This document shows positions 1-12,761 of a stretch of DNA of 64,000 nucleotides, in pieces (position 1 is the first letter of the stretch; the number at the start of each line of letters is the position of its first letter). Where the stretch lies: NCBI RefSeq assembly GCF_014646915.1, contig NZ_BMOE01000008.1:1-64000 (forward strand). The letters run 5' to 3'. The position numbers were made by a program, and so were the translations under genes. A model generated the notes under the pieces. The model did no database searches. It had not been told where the DNA came from and saw only the letters and a list, made by a program, of their open reading frames with translations. This stretch comes from Deinococcus aquiradiocola. Its GTDB lineage: Bacteria > Deinococcota > Deinococci > Deinococcales > Deinococcaceae.

Positions 1-59
1 GCATGGCCGTTTTTGACGATGCGGACGGCGCCGCAGTGCGGACACGTAAGCTCGTTCAT
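1..59 (-). CDS. IS1-like transposase N-terminus (InsA-type zinc ribbon), cut by window edge
   Basis: The minus strand opens with ATG at 59 and reads MNELTCPHCGAVRIVKNGH before the window ends. A Cys-x2-Cys pair followed by a basic KNG motif is the usual beginning of IS1-family InsA proteins, which bind the element's ends. Only 19 residues are visible, so the rest of the gene, the second reading frame and the far inverted repeat are outside the window. A 13-bp palindrome (GGTTCA-T-TGAACC, 60–72) sits directly before the start codon and may lie at or near the element end. A chromosomal zinc-ribbon protein is the alternative. Confidence 0.45.
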   Translation of the reverse strand, partial: MNELTCPHCGAVRIVKNGH

Positions 60-104
60 GGTTCATTGAACCACTGTCGTGCCCAAGAGTCCACGACCAC
101 CCGC

Positions 105-176
105 CTGCATGAGTTGACTCGCCGTGCATACCGCGCTATATTCTCTGCATCACCGCCCGAGAGGGCGGTTTTTTGT
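105..176 (+). promoter_or_regulatory. Strong sigma-70-type promoter followed at once by a hairpin and T-run (copy 1 of a module also found at dnaA)
   Basis: TTGACT (114–119), a 17-nt spacer and TATATT (137–142) make a near-consensus promoter on the plus strand. Only 9 nt after the -10 box comes a 7-bp stem (152–158 with 163–169, loop GAGA) and a run of six T. Any transcript would therefore begin with the hairpin. No plus-strand gene follows; the next gene, trmK, runs the other way and ends at 194. The promoter core, the spacing and the loop match the dnaA promoter at 10101–10180, while the stem bases differ in compensated fashion. Confidence 0.7.
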
Positions 177-193
177 TGCCTTGCCCGCCTGCT

Positions 194-991
194 TCAGCCG
201 ATCACGGCGAGGGCGGCGCGCACCACGTTCAGGTCGTGCAGCACCTGTGGCCGCCCGTGCCGGGCGAGGGCCTCCAGTCGCGTGAGCTGCGTGGACAGTT
301 CCTGCTGCAGCAGGGCGTCGCGGGCGCGCAGCAGGTGTGGTCCGTACCGGCGTGCGGCGTCGGCGGGCAGGTCGGCGTAGGCGGGGTCAGGCCCGGCGTG
401 CCGCTCCAGGCGCAGGACCGGGTAGCGCCAGAAGCCGCGCGCGAGCCGTTCCGTGACGAGCCAGTACCCGTGCTCCTGCGCCCAGCCGCGCAGTAGGCCG
501 GGGTCGTCGTTCGGCTGCAGCACGAGCGCCCCCGGTACGCGCCCGCCCGCCCGGCCGCGCCCCAGGATGCCGAGCATGGTGCGTGCCCCCATGCCGGTCA
601 GGCTGACGCTGTGCAGGTCCTGCGGCCCGAGCGGGGCGAGGCCGTCCCCGAGGTGCAGGGTGGCGCGGTCCTGCAGGCCCGCCTGCTGCACGGCGGTCCG
701 GGCCACGGCGAGCGGCCCGCCGGTCTTCTCGACGATCACGGCGTGCCGTGCCCGCCCGGACCGCAGCAGGGCGAGCGGCAGGGCCGCGTGGTCCGAGCCG
801 ATGTCCGCGTGCCGGTCCGCCTGCACGAGTTCCGCCGCGGCACGCAGGCGCTCGTCCAGGCCCGCGAGCGCGTCCGTCCCTGCCTCCCCGAGGTGCGCGT
901 CCGTCCCTGCCTCCCCGAAGTGCGCGTCCGTCCCTGTCTTCCCGACTGGCGGGGGAGGGGAGGCCGGGTCGGTGGTCGGGCCGTCAGTCAC
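194..991 (-). CDS. trmK: tRNA (adenine22-N1)-methyltransferase, TrmK family
   Basis: This is an S-adenosylmethionine-dependent methyltransferase of the TrmK/YqfN type, which methylates A22 in tRNA. Motif I reads ADIGSDHAALPLAL (residues 62–75), the family GMG signature is at 133–135 and LQPN at 158–161. The length (265) exceeds the usual roughly 230 because of an N-terminal extension of three 9-residue repeats (17–43, GEAGTDAHL-like) encoded by 27-bp repeats. It overlaps the upstream UPF0114 gene by 8 nt, so the two are probably co-transcribed. The core begins near residue 45; the extension is part of the open frame, but whether it is translated is unproven because no better start lies inside. 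Confidence 0.85.
   Translation of the reverse strand: MTDGPTTDPASPPPPVGKTGTDAHFGEAGTDAHLGEAGTDALAGLDERLRAAAELVQADRHADIGSDHAALPLALLRSGRARHAVIVEKTGGPLAVARTAVQQAGLQDRATLHLGDGLAPLGPQDLHSVSLTGMGARTMLGILGRGRAGGRVPGALVLQPNDDPGLLRGWAQEHGYWLVTERLARGFWRYPVLRLERHAGPDPAYADLPADAARRYGPHLLRARDALLQQELSTQLTRLEALARHGRPQVLHDLNVVRAALAVIG
868..948. repeat. Three tandem 27-bp repeats inside the trmK 5' region
   Basis: Three head-to-tail 27-bp units start at 868, 895 and 922. The first two are almost identical; the third differs at several positions. They encode the GKTGTDAHF, GEAGTDAHL and GEAGTDALA blocks of the TrmK N-terminus. Being a multiple of three, the unit can change copy number without shifting the frame. 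Confidence 0.85.
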
Positions 992-1571
992 CCTGCTCCC
1001 CGTGACCTTGCTGCCCGTGGCTGCCGTTCGCGCGGGCCTGCGCGAGCGTGTAGGCGGCGACCGCCAGGATGATCGCGGCGAGCGCCAGCCCCAGCGTCAG
1101 GATGCTGCTGCTCCCGTCCCACTTGATGGCCAGCTTGAAGAACTCCACCACCAGCGCCACCACCACGATCCCCAGCAGCTTGTTCTTGAGGTCGTCGAAG
1201 GTCCGGATGTGCAGCCAGTCCGGCAGGTCGTCGAGCTGCTGCACGAACAGCGCCTGCAGCCCGATGCTGATGATCAGCAGGGCCGTCGCGACGAGCAGCA
1301 CGTCCGCCTGCTCGATGGCCGACACGAGCAGCGTCTTGAGGGTGCTGCTCTGCCCCAGGCCCGGCAGGGCCGCCCACAGTTCGTGCACCGTCTGCACCGT
1401 CCCGAAGATGTACAGCGCCAGCGAGAACAGGAAGCTGGACAGCACGCCGAACTCCACGATGAGCAGCGTCAGGCCGAACCCGCGCCGCGCCAGCCCCTGC
1501 CGCAGCGGACTGCCCGCTGCCGGGGCGGGGGAGCGTTCGGGTGCCGGGTCGGGCCGTTCGGGGGAAGTCAC
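984..1571 (-). CDS. UPF0114 (YqhA-like) integral membrane protein
   Basis: The 195-residue protein has four hydrophobic segments (about 34–57, 90–110, 132–149, 157–177). Between the second and third lies the UPF0114 signature: an LFV...LPDWL stretch, then FDDLKNKLLGIVVV. YqhA-type proteins are inner-membrane proteins of unknown function. The start is GTG at 1571, preceded 6 nt upstream by a CATCCT box, consistent with a leaderless message. The N-terminal 28 residues are Pro/Ala-rich and probably cytoplasmic. The 3' end overlaps trmK by 8 nt. Confidence 0.8.
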   Translation of the reverse strand: MTSPERPDPAPERSPAPAAGSPLRQGLARRGFGLTLLIVEFGVLSSFLFSLALYIFGTVQTVHELWAALPGLGQSSTLKTLLVSAIEQADVLLVATALLIISIGLQALFVQQLDDLPDWLHIRTFDDLKNKLLGIVVVALVVEFFKLAIKWDGSSSILTLGLALAAIILAVAAYTLAQARANGSHGQQGHGEQGD

Positions 1572-1611
1572 GCGTTCAGGATGCCACAGCCGGGAAGGTC
1601 ACGGCCGCCCT

Positions 1612-2199
1612 TCACAGCGGCTCCAGCCGGTCCCCGACGTGCAGGGTGCCGCCCTGCAGGACGCGGGCCGTGATGCCGCCGTGGCCGCGCACGGCGTTGT
1701 ACCCGCCCGGCCCGAAGGCCTCCTCCATGCGGGAGCAGGGGTGGCACTCACCGGTCCCTTCCAGCAGCACCCAGCCGCGCTCGTCGCTCCCGATGCGGAA
1801 CCGGCGGTCCTTGAGGGCCAGGAGCGGCAGGCCCGACACCAGGACGTTGCGGCGCAGCTGTTCGGGCGTCACGGCCCCCAGGCCCGCGAGCGCCGCGATG
1901 ACCGGCAGGTGTTCCGCCTGGATGAGCGTCACCTGCCGCTTTCCGGCCATGGGTCGCGCCACGCCCGCCGCGAGCGGCCCGGCAGGCTCTGCTGCAGGTG
2001 CGGGGTCCTGCTGGCCGGCCTGGGCGCCCGTGAGGGCCTTCAGGCGGCCCGGCGCGACCCGCCCGTGATCGCCGATCAGGCCGACCATCTCGTGCGCCTC
2101 GGCGTCCGGCACGCTGAGCACCTCGCCTCGCCGCTCGCGACGAATCCCGATCCACTCCACCTGTCCGGGACGCGGCAGCCGCTCCCGGAGTTCCTGCAT
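1612..2199 (-). CDS. MOSC-domain protein (YiiM-like)
   Basis: MOSC domains bind sulfur or molybdenum-cofactor species through a conserved cysteine. Here the signature is GECHPCSRMEEAF (residues 150–162; Cys152 and Cys155) followed by GGYNAVRGHGGITARV, typical of stand-alone YiiM-type proteins of about 200 residues. Residues 57–85 are a Pro/Ala/Gly-rich insert between strands. ATG at 2199 is chosen because the conserved region starts just after it; GTG at 2208 is in frame and also possible. A 7-codon open frame with its own promoter-like box ends 2 nt before this ATG (see 2202–2225). Confidence 0.8.
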   Translation of the reverse strand: MQELRERLPRPGQVEWIGIRRERRGEVLSVPDAEAHEMVGLIGDHGRVAPGRLKALTGAQAGQQDPAPAAEPAGPLAAGVARPMAGKRQVTLIQAEHLPVIAALAGLGAVTPEQLRRNVLVSGLPLLALKDRRFRIGSDERGWVLLEGTGECHPCSRMEEAFGPGGYNAVRGHGGITARVLQGGTLHVGDRLEPL

Positions 2200-2201
2200 C
2201 G

Positions 2202-2225
2202 TCAGCACACGCAGCCCCCAGTCAT
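2202..2225 (-). CDS. Possible leaderless leader peptide MTGGCVC upstream of the MOSC gene
   Basis: A TACCCT box (2237–2232) lies exactly 6 nt before ATG 2225, the spacing seen at many genes in this window. The frame is seven codons long, contains two Cys codons, and stops at 2202, 2 nt before the MOSC start. Translation would place a terminating ribosome on the downstream start. This could be a cysteine-sensing leader peptide, or merely the 5' end of the MOSC transcript with no peptide function. Confidence 0.3.
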   Translation of the reverse strand: MTGGCVC

Positions 2226-2326
2226 GCGTGCAGGGTAGCGCCGCAGGGCCGGACCGCGGCACTTGTCGGCAGCGAAAAACCGTGCGGCGGTGTGTCGGCA
2301 GCGGGAGGCCGTGCGGCGTTGCCCTT

Positions 2327-2335
2327 TGGTATACT
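2327..2335 (+). promoter_or_regulatory. Extended -10 promoter of the tyrS leader
   Basis: TGGTATACT gives TG-n-TATACT, an extended -10 element. There is no good -35 hexamer 17 nt upstream. Transcription should start near 2342, at or just before an ATG at 2343. Confidence 0.55.
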
Positions 2336-2342
2336 CGCGGGC

Positions 2343-3708
<1,366 letters not shown>

Positions 3709-3752
3709 AGGAAGTCCGCCCCGCCTTCATGCATGCGGGCGGGATTCATGAC

Positions 3753-3816
3753 TTATCCCCAGGATGCAGAAGTTATCCACACCCTAATGTGGATAAAAGT
3801 GCCCGCCTGTGGACAA
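3753..3816. promoter_or_regulatory. Four-member DnaA-box cluster outside oriC
   Basis: Between tyrS and pyk lie TTATCCCCA (3753–3761, one mismatch), TTATCCACA (3773–3781, perfect), TGTGGATAA (3788–3796, perfect, opposite strand) and TGTGGACAA (3808–3816, one mismatch, opposite strand). This is the same box set used at oriC, 4.5 kb away. Two boxes face each way, spaced 12–20 bp. Nothing here resembles the AT-rich unwinding stretch or the trio repeats, so binding without unwinding is the likelier role. Confidence 0.75.
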
Positions 3817-3897
3817 AAATCTGACCGGTCGCTGACATCAATTCTGAAGACTGAATAAAGATCCAGGGGTACGGCACAGCAAGGTCACAGTCAAAAG

Positions 3898-3927
3898 GGG
3901 ACGCCCGGTCAGCTGACCGGGCGTCCC
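3898..3927. terminator. Bidirectional terminator between tyrS and pyk
   Basis: A perfect inverted repeat with 14-bp arms (3898–3911 and 3914–3927) and a 2-bp centre sits between the convergent tyrS and pyk genes. It is preceded by AAAA and followed by CTCTTTC, so it offers weak U-tracts in both directions. Confidence 0.8.
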
Positions 3928-3970
3928 TCTTTCAATCTTCAGATCGACCTTCAGGCGAGGTCGGCGCCGT

Positions 3971-5410
3971 TCAGATGCTGCGGCCGGACTCGCGCAGCTT
4001 CTCGACGCGGATCATGTTGGTGGTGCCCTGCACGCCGAACGGCACGCCCGCCGTGATCACGTAGCGGTCGCCGACGTCCGCGAGCTGGCTGCGCTTGAGT
4101 TCCTGGTTGGCGATGCGGACCATGTCGTCCGTGTCGCGCGGGTCCTCGCTGAGCATCGGCACGACGCCCCAGGCGAGCGCCAACTGGTTGCGGGTCTGCT
4201 CGTTGGGCGTGAGGGCCAGGATGGCGAGCTTGGGGCGGTTCTTGGAGATGCGGGCCGCCGCGCCGCCCGTCTTCGTGAAGCTCACGATGACCGGCACGCT
4301 CAGGCCCTCGCCGATGTTGCAGGCGGCCTGCGCGATGGCGTCCTGCGCGAGGCTGGTGTCGATCTCCTGCGCCTGCAGCAGCTTGTACTCGGTGCTGGCC
4401 TCCACTTCACGTGCGATGCGGTCCATCATGGCGACCGCCTCGATAGGGTACATGCCGGCGGCACTCTCGGCGGAGAGCATCACGGCGTCCGTGCCGTCGA
4501 AGATGGCGTTCGCCACGTCGCTCGCCTCGGCGCGGGTGGGGCGGGGGAGCGTCACCATGCTCTCCAGCATCTGCGTGGCCGTGATGACGGGCTTGCCGAC
4601 CTCGCGACACGCGCGGATCAGGCGCTTCTGGATGACGGGCACCTGCTCGGCGCGCATCTCGACGCCCAGGTCGCCGCGCGCGACCATGATGCCGTCCACT
4701 TCCTTCAGGATGTCCTCGAAACGGTCCACCGCCTGCGGCTTCTCGATCTTGGCCATCAGTTTGGCCTTGCTGCCGTACCGCGACAGGTAGTGCCGCGCGA
4801 GGAGCAGGTCGTCGCGGGAGCGCACGAAGCTGAGCGCCACCCAGTCCACGCCGAGTTCCGCGCCGAAGGCCATGTCCTCCACGTCCTTGTCGGACATGGC
4901 GGGCACGCTCAGTTCGGCCTGCGGGACGTTGATGCCCTTGTTGTTCTTGAGGACGCCGCCCACCACGACCGTCGTGTGGATGTCGTTGCCCTTCACGCTC
5001 TCCACGCGCAGCGCCATGTTGCCGTCGTCGAGCAGCAGGTCCATGCCGGGGTACACGTCGCCCGCGAGGCCCTTGTAGGTGCTGCCGACGCGGGTCTCGT
5101 CGCCTTCCACGTCGTCCATCGTGATGATAAAGTTCTGGCCCTTCTGCAGGGTGGCCGAGCCGTTCGTGAAGCGTGCCGTGCGGATCTTGGGGCCCTGCAG
5201 GTCCTGCAGGATGCCGATGGTGAGGCCCTTCTTGGCGGCCAGTTCGCGAACCATGGTGTACGTGGCGCGGTGGTCGTCGTGCGAGCCGTGCGAGAAGTTC
5301 ATGCGGACGACGTTCACGCCCGCGTCCATCATCTGGCTGAGGATTTCGGGGTCGCGGCTGGCGGGGCCGATGGTGGCGACGATCTTGGTGGCGCGGTCAA
5401 AGTGCTTCAT
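3971..5410 (-). CDS. pyk: Pyruvate kinase
   Basis: Pyruvate kinase transfers phosphate from phosphoenolpyruvate to ADP in the last step of glycolysis. The 479-residue protein starts MKHFDRATKIVATIGPASR and has MNFSHGSHDDH (37–47), the active-site stretch MAKIEKPQAV, the metal-binding GIMVARGDLGVE and the ATQMLESM helix. ATG 5410 is selected: it follows GGAGAACCCGC and the conserved N-terminus starts there, although the frame remains open further upstream. It lies 122 bp downstream of eno on the same strand. That gap contains a large-loop hairpin (5472–5479 with 5509–5516) that may cap one transcript or separate the two. Confidence 0.95.
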   Translation of the reverse strand: MKHFDRATKIVATIGPASRDPEILSQMMDAGVNVVRMNFSHGSHDDHRATYTMVRELAAKKGLTIGILQDLQGPKIRTARFTNGSATLQKGQNFIITMDDVEGDETRVGSTYKGLAGDVYPGMDLLLDDGNMALRVESVKGNDIHTTVVVGGVLKNNKGINVPQAELSVPAMSDKDVEDMAFGAELGVDWVALSFVRSRDDLLLARHYLSRYGSKAKLMAKIEKPQAVDRFEDILKEVDGIMVARGDLGVEMRAEQVPVIQKRLIRACREVGKPVITATQMLESMVTLPRPTRAEASDVANAIFDGTDAVMLSAESAAGMYPIEAVAMMDRIAREVEASTEYKLLQAQEIDTSLAQDAIAQAACNIGEGLSVPVIVSFTKTGGAAARISKNRPKLAILALTPNEQTRNQLALAWGVVPMLSEDPRDTDDMVRIANQELKRSQLADVGDRYVITAGVPFGVQGTTNMIRVEKLRESGRSI

Positions 5411-5532
5411 GCGGGTTCTCCAGTACGGAAGCCCTGGAACAGCTTCCATTGAGGGCCGGGGTCGTGCAGCGGGTTGGGCCATGGGCCGCCCCGGAGGGTC
5501 GACTCACAGCCCAACCGTTCACGGACAGTGCC

Positions 5533-6867
<1,335 letters not shown>

Positions 6868-7033
6868 CTATATCCCGGCGAAGTGTACCTCGGCCAGATG
6901 CGCTCAGGGTCAGGCGCGGCTAGACCGGGTTCAGCGTTGAGGGCGGCGAACACCGGTCCCGCAGGGGAGGGGAGAGGTGAACCCCGGTCCCCCACCACCG
7001 CGGGCATGCCCCGTGCGGCGCACCAATGGCCCC

Positions 7034-8116
7034 TCAGACGCGCAGCGGCACCACCACGGCCAGATACCCCGCGTCCCCGCTGCCCTTGAACATGGCGGGG
7101 CTGGTGGAGCCGCTGAACAGCAGCTCCGCCTCACCCTCGATGGGACCCAGCGCGTCGAGGACGTACTTGGCGTTGAAGCCCAGGCTCAGGGCGGGCTCGC
7201 TGCCGTCCTGCGTCACGGCCAGCGTGTCCTGCGCGCGCCCGTAATCCCCCTCGGCCGCCAGCCGCAGCGTGCCTTCCGAGATCAGGAACTCCACGCGGTT
7301 GTTGGCGTTCTTGTCGGCCAGCACCGCCACGCGCGACACCGCCTCCTTCAGCGCGGCGGCCGGGAGCAGCACCCGCAGCTTGATGTCCTTGGGAATCACG
7401 CGCTCGTAGTCCGGGAAGTCCCCGTCGAGCAGCTTGACGTTCATGCGGACGCGTTCGGTCGTCACACCCAGCATGCCGTCCCCGAAGCTCAGGCCCACCT
7501 GACCGTCCTTCAGGACACGCACGAGTTCGTCCGCGCTGCGTGCCGGAACGATCAGGCTGCGCGGCTCGCCCGTCACCGCGAACTCCCGCAGCGCCAGCCG
7601 GAACCCGTCCGACGCGACCACGCGCGCCTTGCTGGCATGCTGCTCAACCTTCAGGCCACGGAACACCGCCTGGAACGCCTCGTTCGACGCGGCGTACCGC
7701 ACGCTCGACAGGGAGCGCGCCAGTTCGGCGCTGTCGAGCGTGGCGTCGGCCGTGCCGGGGAACGTCAGTTCCGGGTAGGCCTGCAGGTCGCCCGTCTGCA
7801 GCTTGAAGTCCGACCCGCTGGCGCGCACCGCGAGTTCCGAGCCGACCAGTTCCAGTTCCACCAGTTCGCCGCCGAGGTTGCGGACGATCTGCGCGAACAG
7901 GTGCGCGGGCGCCACGAACGACGCCGGTCCCTGCACCTCGGCAGGCACGAAGCAGCTCAGGTCGATTTCGAGGTTGGTGCCGCTGAGCGTCAGGCCGCGC
8001 TCGGTCGCATCGACCTTGATGGCGGTCAGGAGGGGGTTGCTGCTGCGGCTCGGAATGACACGTTCGAGCATGCCCAGGCCTTCACTGAGGGTTTTCTTGC
8101 TGACTTGCGCGCGCAT
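7034..8116 (-). CDS. dnaN: DNA polymerase III beta subunit (sliding clamp)
   Basis: The ring-shaped clamp tethers polymerase III to DNA. The 360-residue sequence has the three repeated clamp domains (about 1–120, 125–240, 245–360); conserved stretches include the [10 protein letters not shown] start and [14 protein letters not shown] 8116 follows AAGGAGAACACC. A TACACT box (8216–8211) about 95 nt upstream is the likely promoter. Gene order dnaA–oriC–dnaN is the common bacterial arrangement, here with the origin lying between the two genes. Confidence 0.95.
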   Translation of the reverse strand: MRAQVSKKTLSEGLGMLERVIPSRSSNPLLTAIKVDATERGLTLSGTNLEIDLSCFVPAEVQGPASFVAPAHLFAQIVRNLGGELVELELVGSELAVRASGSDFKLQTGDLQAYPELTFPGTADATLDSAELARSLSSVRYAASNEAFQAVFRGLKVEQHASKARVVASDGFRLALREFAVTGEPRSLIVPARSADELVRVLKDGQVGLSFGDGMLGVTTERVRMNVKLLDGDFPDYERVIPKDIKLRVLLPAAALKEAVSRVAVLADKNANNRVEFLISEGTLRLAAEGDYGRAQDTLAVTQDGSEPALSLGFNAKYVLDALGPIEGEAELLFSGSTSPAMFKGSGDAGYLAVVVPLRV

Positions 8117-8277
8117 GGTGTTCTCCTTGCAGACCCCTGCGCCAGGTTCGCTTGCCCTGGCCGGGTCGTGGGTGGACGTGATGTGGGGGTGAGGATCTCA
8201 CCGGGGGTCAAGTGTAGCCATGCTGGTGCGCTCTCGGGGTGGGTCTGGACTGGGGTGAACCTTCCGGCCTGCCCGTT

Positions 8278-8530
8278 AAAAGATTCTTCAGTTAAAGATA
8301 TCTAAAATATAGTAGTAGTAGTAATAGGGCCTGTGGAAACTGTGGATAAGTGGCCTGGAGTGCGTGCTGCACGGTGTCTTGCCTGTGGACAAAATTGTGG
8401 ATAAGTCGGCTCTGCCTGTGGATAACCTGTGGAAAACTTCGGGACTTATCCACAGGCAGTTTGGGAGGAGGGTTATCCACAGGGTTATCCACAGGTTATC
8501 CACAGGGTTATCCACAGAGTTATCCACAGA
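8278..8530. promoter_or_regulatory. oriC: Chromosomal replication origin oriC
   Basis: The dnaA–dnaN gap (494 bp) holds an AT-rich stretch (8278–8327), a DnaA-trio array TAG-TAG-TAG-TAG-TAA-TAG (8310–8327), a GGCC clamp (8328–8331) and 12 DnaA boxes. Six read TGTGGATAA-like (starts 8332, 8341, 8384, 8396, 8417, 8428; three perfect) and six read TTATCCACA (starts 8446, 8473, 8485, 8496, 8508, 8520; all perfect). The last five are 11–12 bp apart, about one helical turn. The order AT-rich, trio, GC, box matches the basal unwinding element described in Bacillus. No real gene lies inside. Confidence 0.93.
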
Positions 8531-8610
8531 TCGTGAAAATCGGCACAGACTTGGCGGTCGACGGACTGAACCGATTCAGATGGGGGGCAGCCGCTCGCCC
8601 CGCACCCCGT

Positions 8611-10011
8611 TCAGGACGACAGCTCCTCCCCTTCCAGCCCCTGCAGTCGCCGCTTCAGGAACGCCACCGCCTCGGTCATCTCGCTGTCCTTGCCGAGCTG
8701 CTCCGTCACCTTGCTGATGGCGTGCATCACGGTCGAGTGATCCCGCCCGAAGAACCCGCCGATCTCCGGCAGGGAATGCCCCGTCAGTTCACGGATCAGG
8801 TACATCGCCACCTGACGCGGCGTCACCACCTCACGCACCCGCCCGGACCCCCGGATCGCCTCGGGCGGGATGTTGTACTGCGCGGCCACGGCCCGCAGCA
8901 CGTCCGCCATCTCCACCTTCACTTCCTGCGGCGCGAACACGTTCGAGAGTGCCTTGGCCGCCACCGTGCGCGAGAACGGCACGTTGTTCAGGCTCGCGAA
9001 GGCCACCACCCGCATCAGCGCGCCCTCCAGCTCGCGGATGTTGCTCGTCACCTGCCGCGCGATGAGTTCCAGCACGTCCTGCGGGATGTTCATGCGGTGA
9101 TGCTCGGCGTTCATCTTCAGGATCGCCACGCGCGTCTCGAACTCCGGGCTCTGGATGTCCGTGATCAGGCCCCACTCGAAGCGGCTGCGCAGGCGGCCCT
9201 CCAGCGTCTGGATGTCCTTGGGCGGCCGGTCGGAGCTGAGGATGATCTGCTTGTGGTTCTCGTACAGCGCGTTGAAGGTGTGGAAGAACTCCTCCTGCGT
9301 GCGCTCCTTCCCGGCCAGGAACTGGATGTCGTCCACCAGCAGCAGGTCCACGCTGCGGTACCGGTTCCTGAACTGCGTCATCTTGTCCTCGCGGATCGCG
9401 TTGATGAGGTCGTTCGTGAAGCTCTCGGTCGACACGTACTCGATGCGCTTGTCGGGGTAGCGTTCCGACATGTAATGCCCGACGGCGTGCATCAGGTGCG
9501 TCTTGCCGAGCCCCACGTCCCCGTAGATGAAGAGCGGGTTGTACGCCTTGCCGGGACTCTCGGCGACGGCCAGCGACGCGGCGTGCGCGAGGTTGTTGTT
9601 CGGGCCGACCACGAAGTTCTCGAAGATGTACTTCGGGTTGAGCGACTTGCGGTTCTCGGTGGGCGTCACGGCCGGACGTTCCGGCGCGCTGCGCGGCCCG
9701 CGCGTGCTGCTCTTGGGTGGGGGCGGCGGGTCGGCGGGCAGCATCATGGCGTCCTGCACGGCGGGCAGCACCTGAAAGCTCACCTGCGGCTGCTGCGCGC
9801 CCATGCTTCTCAGGGCGTCCTCCAGCAGCTCCAGGTAGTGCTTGCGGAACCATTCCTGGGCGAAGGAGTTGCGGACACCGAGCACCAGCGAGCCCTGCTG
9901 CACGCCGAGCGGGCGCACCGGGGCGAACCAGGTGTGGTACTCCACCTCCGAAATGTTTTTGCGGACGTAACCGAGTACGTCCGTCCAGATTTCCTGCGAG
10001 ATAACACTCAC
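8611..10011 (-). CDS. dnaA: Chromosomal replication initiator DnaA
   Basis: DnaA binds the boxes in the adjacent oriC and opens the duplex. The 466-residue protein has domain I (1–85), a Pro-rich linker (about 88–120), the AAA+ domain with Walker A GDVGLGKT (164–171) and Walker [10 protein letters not shown], and a C-terminal DNA-binding domain with the signature [10 protein letters not shown]. The start is GTG 10011, with a G-run just upstream serving as ribosome site. The promoter (10169–10141) is about 130 nt upstream, so the message has a long leader starting with a hairpin. Confidence 0.96.
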   Translation of the reverse strand: MSVISQEIWTDVLGYVRKNISEVEYHTWFAPVRPLGVQQGSLVLGVRNSFAQEWFRKHYLELLEDALRSMGAQQPQVSFQVLPAVQDAMMLPADPPPPPKSSTRGPRSAPERPAVTPTENRKSLNPKYIFENFVVGPNNNLAHAASLAVAESPGKAYNPLFIYGDVGLGKTHLMHAVGHYMSERYPDKRIEYVSTESFTNDLINAIREDKMTQFRNRYRSVDLLLVDDIQFLAGKERTQEEFFHTFNALYENHKQIILSSDRPPKDIQTLEGRLRSRFEWGLITDIQSPEFETRVAILKMNAEHHRMNIPQDVLELIARQVTSNIRELEGALMRVVAFASLNNVPFSRTVAAKALSNVFAPQEVKVEMADVLRAVAAQYNIPPEAIRGSGRVREVVTPRQVAMYLIRELTGHSLPEIGGFFGRDHSTVMHAISKVTEQLGKDSEMTEAVAFLKRRLQGLEGEELSS

Positions 10012-10100
10012 CCCCTGCGGACGATTCGCGGGTCATCATACCGCGCCCCGGACGGACCGGGAGGTGAGGCGGGCGAAGGGCAGCGGAAACAGCGGCAGGG

Positions 10101-10180
10101 CAGGAACAAAAAAAGCGCCCTCTCGGACGCTGATAAGCACAGGATAGCGCGGTATGCACCCAGCGTCAACTCATGCATTC
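10101..10180 (-). promoter_or_regulatory. dnaA promoter with hairpin at the transcript 5' end (module copy 2)
   Basis: On the minus strand TTGACG (10169–10164), a 17-nt spacer and TATCCT (10146–10141) form the promoter. After 9 nt comes a 7-bp stem (10131–10125 with 10120–10114, loop GAGA) and a run of T (10114–10108). The blocks GCATGAGTTGAC and GTGCATACCGCGCTAT are identical to those at 105–142, including the 5-nt gap between them, while the stem differs by compensated changes. The hairpin would sit at the extreme 5' end of the dnaA mRNA. Confidence 0.75.
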
Positions 10181-10254
10181 GAATGTCGGGGGGTGTGCAG
10201 GCCGTGCCGAACGCACCCCAGACGGCCCCCGCAGGCGGCCTGGGGTGGCCGGGG

Positions 10255-12639
<2,385 letters not shown>

Positions 12640-12761
12640 AGGGAGTCCTCCGGTTGAGGTTCCCAGGATACCGCCCGTGCCGCGCGGGTCACGTCCGCCA
12701 GTCTCCGTTCCTGAAGGTCAGCGGGCAGGCGACCCTCAGGGCGTGCCCTGCCGTCCCGGGT

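Noticed and set aside
105..176. tRNA or small structured RNA gene after the orphan promoter
   Set aside because: Only about 25 nt separate the presumed start from the T-run; there is no cloverleaf or conserved RNA fold.
8288..8527. 79-codon minus-strand open frame (repeated VDN/LWITL text) in oriC
   Set aside because: It is simply the DnaA boxes read as codons; no ribosome site, and the region is the origin.
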